Assembly: GCA_003483675.1 (NCBI GenBank)
Contig: DMYK01000561.1
Coordinates: 1,383 to 10,004, forward strand
Direction of reading: 5' to 3'
Length of the DNA: 8,622 bases
Source of the DNA: Microcoleaceae cyanobacterium UBA11344
Lineage (GTDB): Bacteria; Cyanobacteriota; Cyanobacteriia; Cyanobacteriales; Microcoleaceae
Below are positions 1 to 6,291 of the stretch, piece by piece. Both the position numbers and the translations under genes were made by a program. Under the pieces are notes generated by a model. The model was not told the DNA's origin. It searched no databases and saw only the letters and a program-made list of their open reading frames with translations. Each line of letters begins with the position of its first letter. Within the stretch, counting starts at the first letter, position 1.

Positions 1-144
1 TGGATGAGATGACTTTTTGAGTCCTGGTAGTTGTTGAATTTGCCATAACAGCTTGTTCATGGCTGTTCGCCATTTTCTACTGTTAGCTGGATTTTGACGT
101 ATCTCTGCAATTAGAGCGCTTAACCGTCCATCTAGGTCATCCAT
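1..144 (-). CDS. Partial N-terminus of a possible sigma-70-like / hypothetical cyanobacterial protein
   Basis: An open frame starts at ATG 144-142 and runs 48 codons without a stop off the left edge. It begins MDDLDGRLSALIAEIRQNPA, then a basic, Trp-containing stretch (SRKWRTAMNKLLWQIQQLPG). The pattern 'DLD..L..LI.E...NP..S..........I' resembles, from memory, the start of a group of cyanobacterial sigma-70-family or sigma-like helix-turn-helix proteins. The core sigma regions would lie outside the window, so the assignment is tentative. It is preceded on the same strand by the HNH gene with a 66 bp gap. No clear Shine-Dalgarno sequence is visible, which is common in cyanobacteria. The frame is plausible as coding, but its identity is unsure. 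Confidence 0.42.
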   Translation of the reverse strand, partial: MDDLDGRLSALIAEIRQNPANSRKWRTAMNKLLWQIQQLPGLKKSSHP

Positions 145-210
145 GCGACTTTTTTGAGGAGCAAGTTAGTTTGTTTATTAGCTATGAAAATTCGCGATCG
201 TGCGAAAATC

Positions 211-474
211 CTAAGCTATTTTATCATGTGGTTGAGTTCTAGATATGTGTAAATTCTTGCCGGGAGGAGGTAAAAGGCTATTTCCACGCGAATTATTGCA
301 ATTGAAGCAGGCTAAACGCAGGTTGGAGAGTGCATTAGATCCGCCCCGGCTTTTAGGGAGTAAGTGTTCAATGGTTCTTTCTGATTTCTGCATCGACTTG
401 TTGCACCAGTGGCAGTGATTTCCGTAAAGTTCCAGAAGTTGGCATCTCTTGCTGCGTTTGGAAGCTGGGGACAT
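211..474 (-). CDS. Small HNH endonuclease domain protein
   Basis: An 87-residue protein made almost entirely of one HNH (beta-beta-alpha-metal) nuclease fold. A zinc knuckle is formed by C21-x2-C24 (CHWC) and C56-x2-C59 (CFNC). The catalytic core is TIEHLLPKSRGG, with H37 as the likely general base, followed by N51 in SNLRLAC and then the CNNSRGN tail at 59-65. HNH proteins of this size are common in cyanobacteria and are often labelled restriction endonuclease, but they mostly occur without a methyltransferase, so the target is unknown. The start is ATG 474-472; no strong ribosome binding site is visible. The partial gene at the left edge lies 66 bp downstream on the same strand. No methyltransferase, intron reverse transcriptase or phage gene is visible nearby, so this is a free-standing HNH protein. 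Nicking, repair or homing are all possible roles. Confidence 0.8.
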   Translation of the reverse strand: MSPASKRSKRCQLLELYGNHCHWCNKSMQKSERTIEHLLPKSRGGSNALSNLRLACFNCNNSRGNSLLPPPGKNLHISRTQPHDKIA

Positions 475-676
475 AAAGCTTTGGGAGCCTCACGGCTGTT
501 ACGTGTTCATTTACTTATCAGCTCCCTGCTAAAAATTTACGCAGCCATAATTTACAGGATGGTTAAGAGTTCTCAAATCTTGATGGACAAAGCTTTTAGC
601 TCAGTCAACCCCTTTTAGATATAATCAAGCTCAAGCTTTTAATCCATGTCAGTCTGCTGTCTAATCCGCTCTGAAG

Positions 677-1404
677 GTGGATTTACTTAAAAACACCGGA
701 TTCTCCCGCCGCAACTCCCTCTCCCAAACCTCCAGACAGCCTTTAGTATTCGCACCACCGACGCAATTTCGCCGACAAATTGTTTACCAAGCAAGTATTA
801 ACAACTCAAAAGTTATCGCCCTCACATTTGATGATAGCCCTTCGCCTGAGACTTTGAAGATATTAGAAGTGTTGCAAAAACATCAGGTGGTAGCTACCTT
901 TTTCTGCTTGGGTGCAAATTTGCGAGAATATCCCGAAATTGCCAAGCGAGTTGTGCAAGCCGGAAATGCGCTCGGCCATACCTGGCATCATTATTATCAC
1001 GATGTTAATCAAAAAATAGCATCGGATGAAATTGATCATACAGGCGTTCATATTTATCGATCGACTGCGGCAAAAAGTTGATTATTTCGCCCCCCGGCGG
1101 CCGATTAAATAACGGTTTAGCGGATTATGCTAAAAAGAAAAACTATGTAGTTGTCCTGTGGTCGATCGCTCCTAAAGACTTTCTGCAACCTCCGGCATCT
1201 GCGATCGCCCCTAGGGTGCTTTCCCAAGCCAAACCGGGGGCGATCGTATTAATGCACGACGGCGGCGCTAGCCGACACAATACAGTCCAAGCGTTGTCTG
1301 CTATTCCCCAACTCAAACAGCAAGGATATCGTTTTGTAACAGTGCCACAACTAGAAATGCAAGCTGCACAAAAACAGCAAACGGCCGATCGCAAATCCCA
1401 CTAA
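677..1404 (+). pseudogene. Decayed polysaccharide deacetylase (NodB / carbohydrate esterase 4 family)
   Basis: Two pieces in different frames make one NodB-type deacetylase, a family that removes N- or O-acetyl groups from cell-surface polysaccharides. Piece one (GTG 677 to TGA 1081) has motif 1 as TFDDSP (usually TFDDGP; both Asp kept) and motif 2 as HTWHH. The Asn usually before it (GNHT) is missing, like a 3-base deletion. In-frame TGA 1079-1081 is followed by LFRPP in the same frame. At the six-C run 1090-1095 the frame shifts, and piece two continues GGRLNNGLADYAKKK. Motif 4 reads WSIAPKDF where the family has roughly WSxDPxDW, so the Asp is lost. Motif 5 (IVLMHDGG) is intact. No signal peptide or membrane segment is visible at the N-terminus, and a stop (662-664) lies just upstream. 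Combined lesions point to true decay, although an error in the C run could add to it. Confidence 0.9.
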
Positions 1405-1441
1405 AAAGACATCTCATAAAAATCCACTCACCCTGCATTTC

Positions 1442-1478
1442 ATCTGCGTCAATCTGCGTTGATCAGAATTTATCTGCG
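1442..1478. repeat. ATCTGCG intergenic repeat cluster
   Basis: Three copies of ATCTGCG at 1442-1448, 1452-1458 and 1472-1478 lie between the deacetylase pseudogene and the next gene. From memory, similar 'ATCTGCGT...ATCTGCGG' strings are scattered in intergenic DNA of filamentous cyanobacteria. No function is known to me. The rest of this 130 bp gap is A/T rich, and I see no clear promoter in it. Confidence 0.6.
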
Positions 1479-1534
1479 GTTAAAAATCCCAATCATGCTA
1501 AACTTATTAATAACCATAAAAACTTTTATCCATA

Positions 1535-2158
1535 ATGCAAAAACTACAATCAAGAGACATCAACCTCCGCTATTTAATAGATAACTTCGGTTTACAGCGA
1601 GTTCGGAATCAGGAGTTTTTCCGAGAATGGCAAGAAAACTTGCCCGAAGTAACTGACATAGAGAAACAATTGCTCGATCGCATCCAAAACATATACTACA
1701 ACTTGGTAGACTCCCCGCCTGTATTAGAAAATGCAGTCAAGCTAACAATTATCAGTCCCCTATTGTTTATTGCCGGTCTCTATGAGTCTCCTTTTCAAGT
1801 CAAAGCCGAAAAGTCGATCGCCATTCAAGAAGAAGACTCAGGCAGAATCATCGAAGGCAGAATAGATATCCTAATTATGAAAGCAAACTTGTGGGTGACA
1901 GTAATTGAATCCAAACAACTTGCTTTCTCCACAGACGAAGCACTTGCCCAACTCCTGACATATATGCTAGCAGATCCCGATCCCGAAACTCCTACTTTTG
2001 GCATGATTTCCACAGGTGCTAACTTCAATTTTGTCAAGTTAGTCAGAGGCGAAACTCCGCAGTATGCGCGATCGGCTGAATTTGTGATTTCCAATCCCGG
2101 CAATGAATTGTACCGCGTTTTGCAGATTTTAAAACGCCTGAGTCTACTTCCAGACTAG
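1535..2158 (+). CDS. Orphan PD-(D/E)XK nuclease-like protein (HsdR N-terminal-like)
   Basis: A 207-residue cytosolic protein of the kind often labelled 'restriction endonuclease subunit R' in cyanobacteria. The PD-(D/E)XK core is visible: E66 in the helix ENAVKL, then D111 in EGRIDILIM, then E125-S-K127 in VTVIESKQ on the next strand. This resembles the nuclease domain at the N-terminus of type I restriction R subunits. The helicase/translocase part of HsdR is absent, since the full R subunit is about 1000 residues, and no HsdM or HsdS is nearby. It is therefore an orphan nuclease-like domain with unknown substrate. The start is ATG 1535; no clear ribosome binding site is seen. It is followed by the hydroxylase-dehydrogenase gene after a 67 bp gap on the same strand. 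Catalytic residues look complete, so activity is plausible but unproven. Confidence 0.82.
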   Translation: MQKLQSRDINLRYLIDNFGLQRVRNQEFFREWQENLPEVTDIEKQLLDRIQNIYYNLVDSPPVLENAVKLTIISPLLFIAGLYESPFQVKAEKSIAIQEEDSGRIIEGRIDILIMKANLWVTVIESKQLAFSTDEALAQLLTYMLADPDPETPTFGMISTGANFNFVKLVRGETPQYARSAEFVISNPGNELYRVLQILKRLSLLPD

Positions 2159-2225
2159 CCAGAAAAGCCATTTTGAGTTATCTTACAAAGAAGACAATAT
2201 CTAAATATTTCAAATTGGTGCGAGT

Positions 2226-3503
2226 ATGATAAATTACTGGATAGTCGGCGCTTTGGCAATAGCTTCTGTCTTCTGGGCAGAAATAATCCGAGACTTTTAT
2301 CACGTCGCCTCCCATTATGTGCCACCGCTGTACAAGCTACACTCATGGCACCACCGCGTTTTCCGCCCGAATTTGACCCCCGTTAACGAGACAATTTACA
2401 AGCAAGCACACTGGCGTAACGACGTGCCCGAAGCTGTGGTAATGATGGTTTTTGGCTTGTTGCTGTGGGTTGTAGCCTATTTCTGGCTGCCGGAATATCA
2501 CTGGGGTGCAGCAGCGGGTTGTGTTTATACTTTAGGCTTTTTGTTAAGTGCGATCGCCCGTGGTTGTGGCATCAAAGGTGCAGACGAATTAACCGACATC
2601 ACCCACCAGCCGGGAGACTTCCTCACTCCGCCTTCCAAATGGTTTGTGAATAAACCTTACCACTGGCGGCACCACTTCGACAATCAAAATGCTTACTATT
2701 GCGGTACTTTCACCTTAATAGACAAACTCATGGGCACTGCACTTTCTCTTAAAGGCAAAACTGTAGCCGTCACCGGTGCATCGGGAACTTTAGGACATTT
2801 GCTGCTAAAACACCTCCATAAAGCGGGTGCAAAAGTCATCGCCCTCACCTCGGGAAATCAAACAATTACTTTGAATCTTGACGGGGAAAATTTGCCGATA
2901 AAAACCATAAATTGGCAAATAAGTCAAGAGGCAGACTTAGCAGAATTGTTAGAAAAAGTCGATATTCTTGTCATTAATCACGGGATTAATGGGCAGGGAT
3001 CAAGAACTGGAGAGGCGATCGCCAATTCCTACGAAATCAACGCTTTTTCCGCGTTGCGGCTGATGGAACTCTTTTTCCTAACCGTCCGTACTAACGAAAA
3101 TATAGCCAACAAAGAAGTTTGGGTCAACACCTCTGAAGCCGAAGTAATTCCCGCTCTCAGTCCCGTCTACGAACTTAGCAAACGCGCCTTGGGAGACTTA
3201 GTAACCCTGCGGCGGCTGGATGCACCTTGCATAGTCCGAAAACTAATTTTAGGGCCGTTTAAAAGCAACTTAAATCCGATCGGCATCATGTCTCCAGATT
3301 GGGTAGCCCAGCAAATTGTCAAACAAGCTAAAGCCGATGCCCGCAATATCATCGTGACAATCAATCCTTTGACATTTATACTTTTTCCTGTCAAAGAATT
3401 TTTTGTTTCTATCTATTTTCAAATTTTCAGCCGCCAAGCTGCTTCAGAAATCAAGAAAGCTGCGACATCTGAAAAATCCAGTGTTGGTGCAAAGATTAAT
3501 TGA
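2226..3503 (+). CDS. Bifunctional sterol desaturase/fatty acid hydroxylase - short-chain dehydrogenase fusion
   Basis: A 425-residue two-domain enzyme. Residues 1-172 form a membrane di-iron hydroxylase/desaturase domain: helices at about 4-22, 70-88 and 95-111, and His boxes H26-x3-H30, H39-x2-HH (42-43) and H146-x2-HH (149-150), with H127 as a possible extra ligand. Residues 176-380 form a short-chain dehydrogenase: Rossmann motif TGASGTLG (183-190), NHG in place of NAG (251-253), and the catalytic set S303, Y315 and K319 (YELSK). A hydrophobic stretch at 382-402 may add membrane contact. The order suggests O2-dependent hydroxylation of a lipid or isoprenoid, then NAD(P)-linked oxidation of the new alcohol, but the substrate is unknown. 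Proteins with this architecture are annotated in other cyanobacteria. The start is ATG 2226 with weak GGTG upstream. It is convergent with the VOC gene. Confidence 0.9.
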   Translation: MINYWIVGALAIASVFWAEIIRDFYHVASHYVPPLYKLHSWHHRVFRPNLTPVNETIYKQAHWRNDVPEAVVMMVFGLLLWVVAYFWLPEYHWGAAAGCVYTLGFLLSAIARGCGIKGADELTDITHQPGDFLTPPSKWFVNKPYHWRHHFDNQNAYYCGTFTLIDKLMGTALSLKGKTVAVTGASGTLGHLLLKHLHKAGAKVIALTSGNQTITLNLDGENLPIKTINWQISQEADLAELLEKVDILVINHGINGQGSRTGEAIANSYEINAFSALRLMELFFLTVRTNENIANKEVWVNTSEAEVIPALSPVYELSKRALGDLVTLRRLDAPCIVRKLILGPFKSNLNPIGIMSPDWVAQQIVKQAKADARNIIVTINPLTFILFPVKEFFVSIYFQIFSRQAASEIKKAATSEKSSVGAKIN

Positions 3504-3550
3504 CATGACTAAGGTCAAAAAGTGGATTTAGACCCTAGGGCTAGGGGTAA

Positions 3551-3604
3551 GGTGCGCAATGCGCACCCTACTAATACCAGGTAGTAAGGTGCGCATTGCG
3601 CACC
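3551..3604. repeat. Pair of GGTGCGCA palindromes in inverted orientation
   Basis: Two 17-base units, 3551-3567 (GGTGCGCAATGCGCACC) and 3588-3604 (GGTGCGCATTGCGCACC), are exact reverse complements of each other. Each is itself a near-perfect palindrome (8-bp arms around one base). The CTAC after copy one and the GTAG before copy two extend the pairing, so the region could form either two small hairpins or one long stem-loop. It sits between the convergent hydroxylase-dehydrogenase and VOC genes, where it may help stop transcription from both sides, although no T-tract is seen. Related 'GGTGCG..CGCACCCTA' repeats are common in filamentous cyanobacteria. Confidence 0.8.
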
Positions 3605-3652
3605 CTACTAAGTAAACCCACCTAAAAAAACAGAATAATTAGATTGACCTAC

Positions 3653-4252
3653 TTAATTACTTACTTCAGACATTTCAATGACGCGACCATCATAATCCTT
3701 AACCAAAAAATTCAGCGGTTTTTCCCGACGAATTTTATATTTAATGCCACGAGTTTGTACCCGCATCAATAGCTGATCCAAACAATCGCGATCGAAACAA
3801 ACGTGACGCTGGCGATTTTTTTCCCCCGAAAGAGCCCCGCTAATTACGTGCAGTTGGGTATTTTTCATTAACTGATACCACAAACCTTCCGAAGTACCCA
3901 TCGTTTGAGCGCTAGTCGCCCGCCCGACATTCGGCGACAAATATAGCGGATCAATACCGGTTGTCCCCAAGGTTTGCTCATAATTGTAGTAGTAGTGCAG
4001 TGGCACCTCTGCTACTGGCAAATCTAACATCCCCTCGTAGAACTGCCGAGCTTGCCCCAGATCCGATACCATAATTGTGTGTACCTTCGGAGCACTGGTG
4101 AGAAACATCCACATAGCCCCCGCATAGGCGGCTAGCAGCATCACCATAATGCCCTGAGTCGAAAACAAGCTGTCCAACGGCAGCCCGGGCAAAAAAGAAC
4201 TTAAGTGCAAAGGTACAAGTGCAAAAGCATTAACACTAACTTCTAGGGCCAT
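3653..4252 (-). CDS. Membrane-anchored VOC-fold (glyoxalase/bleomycin resistance-like) protein
   Basis: A 199-residue protein. Residues 34-52 form one hydrophobic segment (GIMVMLLAAYAGAMWMFL), preceded by a mildly hydrophobic 30-residue leader. The rest is a VOC-superfamily domain: first strand VHTIMVSDLGQARQFYEGML (57-76), middle strand QLHVISG, second module RQRHVCFDRDCLDQLLMRV and closing strand YDGRVIEMSEV. Candidate metal ligands are H58, H135, H150 and E193. VOC enzymes include glyoxalase I, dioxygenases and resistance proteins, so the reaction cannot be named. The N-terminal segment would tether the domain to a membrane. Start: ATG 4252-4250. An IS200/IS605-type element ends about 31 bp upstream in the same orientation, so the native promoter region may have been displaced and expression may depend on readthrough. 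It is convergent with the gene ending at 3503. Confidence 0.83.
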   Translation of the reverse strand: MALEVSVNAFALVPLHLSSFLPGLPLDSLFSTQGIMVMLLAAYAGAMWMFLTSAPKVHTIMVSDLGQARQFYEGMLDLPVAEVPLHYYYNYEQTLGTTGIDPLYLSPNVGRATSAQTMGTSEGLWYQLMKNTQLHVISGALSGEKNRQRHVCFDRDCLDQLLMRVQTRGIKYKIRREKPLNFLVKDYDGRVIEMSEVSN

Positions 4253-4263
4253 GAATTATAAGA

Positions 4264-4400
4264 AAGGGTAAACAACGAAATTTTTGACATCCACCCAGGC
4301 GTAAACGCACGGGGATTCCCAAACCTCACGATTTAGGTTTCTGCTTCCGTCCCTTGCGGGTTTTCGCACCAGCCTTAACAGATTTACTCTGCTCTGGTCT
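4264..4400 (-). ncRNA. Predicted omega RNA (reRNA) 3' part: right-end scaffold plus guide
   Basis: TnpB nucleases use an RNA made from the 3' end of tnpB and the right end of the element, with the guide taken from the flanking DNA. By position, the scaffold would cover the tnpB 3' end and right-end hairpins (AAACCT/AGGTTT arms at 4321-4326 and 4335-4340 across the stop codon; GCGT/ACGC at 4299-4308). The guide would be the bases after TCAA: AAATTTCGTTGTTTACCC on the minus strand, 4283 downward. The 5' limit is a guess. This prediction comes from family knowledge and position, not from a covariance match. Confidence 0.38.
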
Positions 4401-5513
4401 TACGGTCGCTCCACAGACTGAAACGGCAAGCCCGGCCGCCAAAATATTCTTGGCCGCATTGATATCTCGGTCATGGCGCGCCCCGCAATTAGGACAATCC
4501 CATTCCCGAACATTCAATGGCATTTTTTCAACGATGTGCCCGCAATTGCCACACCGTTTTGAACTCGGAAACCATCGGTCAATTTTGATGAAAGTGCGAC
4601 CGTACCAGTCGCACTTGTACTCAAGCTGTCTGACCAATTCACCCCAACTTGCGTCACTTATGGCAAGAGCTAGTTTCCGATTTTTAACCATGTTCTTCAC
4701 AGCTAAATCCTCAATAGCCATCGTTTGGTTTTCGCGCACCAATTGAGTGGTTAGTTTGTGAAGGTTGTCTTTTCTTGCGTCAGTGATTTCTTGATACACG
4801 CGAGCAACTTTGAGTCGTGCTTTGTGACGGTTATTTGACCCTTTCTGTTTCCGGCTTAAAGCTTTCTGCGCTCTTCTAAGTTTGCGATACTTGGCCTTGA
4901 ATCCTTTGGGATTGGCAATATGCGCGCCTGTACTGAGGGTGAGCAAACTTGTAATGCCCAAGTCAATACCAACTTGACTGCCTGACTTGGGTAAGGTCTC
5001 AATCTCAACATCCACCAATAGAGAAACCGACCACCTACCAGAGGGTGCAAGCTTGACTGTAATTGTTGATGGTGTTGCTCCGACAGGTAGCATCCGGCTC
5101 CAGCGAATAGGCAACGCTTGGGTGCATTTTGCTAGGTAGACTTGTCCATCCCTGAACTTAAATGCTGACTTGGTAAACTCTGCGCTACCACCATTGCGCT
5201 TCTTTTTAAAGTTGGGATATTGTGCCCGCCCATCAAAAAAGTTTGTGTAAGCCGTTTGTAAATGTCGCAAGCATTGTTGTAACGGTACGCAGCTAACTTC
5301 CGAAAGAAAATTTAGTTCTTCTGTTTTTTTCCATTCGGTTAGCATTGAAGAGGTTTCAGCATAGCCTACTCGCTTCTGGTCTTTGTACCAGGCCTCGGTT
5401 CTAGCGACTAAGGCACGGTTATAGACCAAGCGAGTACAGCCCAAGGTGCGCCGCAACAAACTTTCTTGTTCCGGTGTTGGGTAGAATCGGTAGCTGAATG
5501 CTTTTAGTGTCAT
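4326..5513 (-). CDS. tnpB: TnpB, RNA-guided endonuclease of an IS200/IS605-family element
   Basis: A 395-residue TnpB, the transposon-encoded relative of Cas12 that cleaves DNA next to a short target motif using omega RNA. The N-terminal helix-turn-helix region starts LKAFSYRFYPTPEQESLL. The split RuvC nuclease is complete: D184 in GIDLGITSL, E268 in MAIEDLAVKN, and D350 in DRDINAAKNI. The zinc ribbon is C321-x2-C324 and C340-x2-C343. The C-terminus is basic (KAGAKTRKGRKQKPKS). I chose ATG 5513-5511 because it is preceded by AAGGTGA at proper spacing and starts the conserved region. A GTG at 5549 would add 12 unconserved residues. The gene carries no HIP1 octamer, in keeping with a mobile origin. 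All catalytic residues are present, so an active nuclease is likely. The VOC gene follows on the same strand. Confidence 0.96.
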   Translation of the reverse strand: MTLKAFSYRFYPTPEQESLLRRTLGCTRLVYNRALVARTEAWYKDQKRVGYAETSSMLTEWKKTEELNFLSEVSCVPLQQCLRHLQTAYTNFFDGRAQYPNFKKKRNGGSAEFTKSAFKFRDGQVYLAKCTQALPIRWSRMLPVGATPSTITVKLAPSGRWSVSLLVDVEIETLPKSGSQVGIDLGITSLLTLSTGAHIANPKGFKAKYRKLRRAQKALSRKQKGSNNRHKARLKVARVYQEITDARKDNLHKLTTQLVRENQTMAIEDLAVKNMVKNRKLALAISDASWGELVRQLEYKCDWYGRTFIKIDRWFPSSKRCGNCGHIVEKMPLNVREWDCPNCGARHDRDINAAKNILAAGLAVSVCGATVRPEQSKSVKAGAKTRKGRKQKPKS

Positions 5514-5592
5514 GCTCACCTTGAGTGCGTTCCTTTCACAGTCTAGCACGTCTTGTGTGAAATGGTATGTCTTAACAAAAATTTAAGTAAAG

Positions 5593-5609
5593 CCGTCCTA
5601 AAAGGACGG
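5593..5609. repeat. Left-end hairpin of the tnpB element
   Basis: A perfect 7-bp stem CCGTCCT / AGGACGG (5593-5599 and 5603-5609) with an AAA loop. From memory, GTCC..GGAC hairpins of this type mark the left ends of many IS200/IS605 elements, where the Y1 transposase binds. It lies about 80 bp upstream of the tnpB start, and GGGTTTCCCACCC follows it outward. Between this end and the gene at 5822 are roughly 200 bp without a recognisable gene. That stretch contains only a weak TCCGA/TCGGA hairpin (5755-5770) in a CTTC-rich tract. Confidence 0.72.
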
Positions 5610-5821
5610 GGTTTCCCACCCATTTTTCTGATGAAGATTGTAGTCGCAGTCGCGATCGAGACTTAAACTATTAGACTAGCCATATATAGCAACCTTCTGG
5701 GTAATTAGGAGGTTTTCATTACTGAAACCATTGATTTTATTGCATTTTCCTTCTTCCGACTTCCATCGGACTTCTTCCTTCTGGTATATGTTAGCAAAAA
5801 CTAGCCCTTAGACCCCGCCCC

Positions 5822-6220
5822 ATGAAAGTCTTTGTCTACGGTACCCTCAAACCCGGTGAGTGCAACTACCTGCGCTGCGAAGGAAAGGTTGTGGATGCTT
5901 GCCCTGCGATCGCCCTTGGTCAGCTTTTTGCCTTGCCCACAGGCTATCCTGCTATGATTTCTGGGGAAGGAAGAGTCTACGGTTTTCTCCTGTGTTTTGC
6001 CGACTCGGCTATTTTGGATGATTTAGACCAACTTGAAGATGATCATCCTGGGCGATCGCCCGCACAAAACGAATATCAGCGACAGGAAATCGAAATCTTC
6101 GATCTCAACTTCCAACCTTTAGGCACGGCTTGGGCTTACTTCATGTTACCCGATCGCGTTCGTTCTCTCAGAGGCATCTCCCTGCCCTACGGGACGTGGG
6201 TAAATTTATTTTTTACCTGA
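5822..6220 (+). CDS. Gamma-glutamylcyclotransferase (AIG2/YtfP-like) family protein
   Basis: A 132-residue cytosolic protein with the GGCT fold. The N-terminus has the hallmark substrate loop VFVYGTLKPGE (residues 3-13; Y6-G-T-L9). The catalytic acid is probably E72 in DDLDQLEDDHPG, followed by the family block NEYQRQEIEIFD (83-94) and AWAYFM. Characterised members release 5-oxoproline from gamma-glutamyl dipeptides or act on gamma-glutamylamines; many bacterial members have unknown substrates. The length fits the family. The start is ATG 5822; no Shine-Dalgarno sequence is seen and the preceding bases are C-rich. The gene is divergent from the tnpB element and VOC gene on the left and convergent with the anti-sigma gene on the right. 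It does not look part of an operon. Two HIP1 sites fall in the coding region, as expected for a resident gene. Confidence 0.92.
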   Translation: MKVFVYGTLKPGECNYLRCEGKVVDACPAIALGQLFALPTGYPAMISGEGRVYGFLLCFADSAILDDLDQLEDDHPGRSPAQNEYQRQEIEIFDLNFQPLGTAWAYFMLPDRVRSLRGISLPYGTWVNLFFT

Positions 6221-6291
6221 TTTGGCATTTCGAGGCTATGGGGGCGCTGACAGCGAATAAACGGCAATGAGGACAAATCTCTTTAACCCGT

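Larger units (their letters stand above)
4284..5625 (-). mobile_element. IS200/IS605-family element, IS1341-type (tnpB only)
   Basis: The element holds a single intact tnpB and no tnpA (Y1 transposase) within the window, so it would need a transposase from elsewhere to move. The right end, downstream of tnpB, has small hairpins at 4299-4308 (GCGTAAACGC) and 4321-4340, and finishes GGATGTCAA on the minus strand. The final TCAA (4287-4284) resembles the IS608-type right cleavage sequence. The left end, upstream of tnpB, has the strong hairpin at 5593-5609. A 13-base direct repeat with one mismatch (4309-4321 and 5606-5618) lies inside both ends. The left boundary is not certain to within about 20 bp. 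No terminal inverted repeats or target duplications are expected for this family. Confidence 0.8.

Noticed and set aside
409..618. 69-codon plus-strand frame
   Set aside because: It lies partly antisense to the HNH gene, which has clear conserved motifs, and its product has no recognisable domain.
620..625. TATAAT before the deacetylase pseudogene
   Set aside because: No -35-like hexamer at 16-18 bases upstream; nearest TTGACA-like string (584-589) is about 30 bases away.
1079..1095. Programmed frameshift in the deacetylase
   Set aside because: An in-frame TGA comes before the shift and conserved motif residues are lost elsewhere; decay is simpler.
1825..2103. Minus-strand frames inside the PD-(D/E)XK gene and other genes (also 2155-2346, 3167-3394, 4354-4746, 4856-5050, 6412-6696, 7514-7840, 7996-8238)
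   Set aside because: Alternative-frame readings of well-supported genes with no domains of their own.
1535..3503. Restriction-modification or defence island built from the two nuclease-like proteins and the fusion enzyme
   Set aside because: No methyltransferase, specificity subunit, helicase or toxin-antitoxin partner; the fusion enzyme is a metabolic type and the genes look unrelated.
4255..4260. TATAAT (minus strand) just before the VOC start codon
   Set aside because: Only three bases from the ATG, so a transcript would begin inside the gene, and no -35 element is present at correct spacing.
4284..5625. Complete IS605 element with tnpA
   Set aside because: No Y1 transposase frame is found on either strand around tnpB; only tnpB is present.
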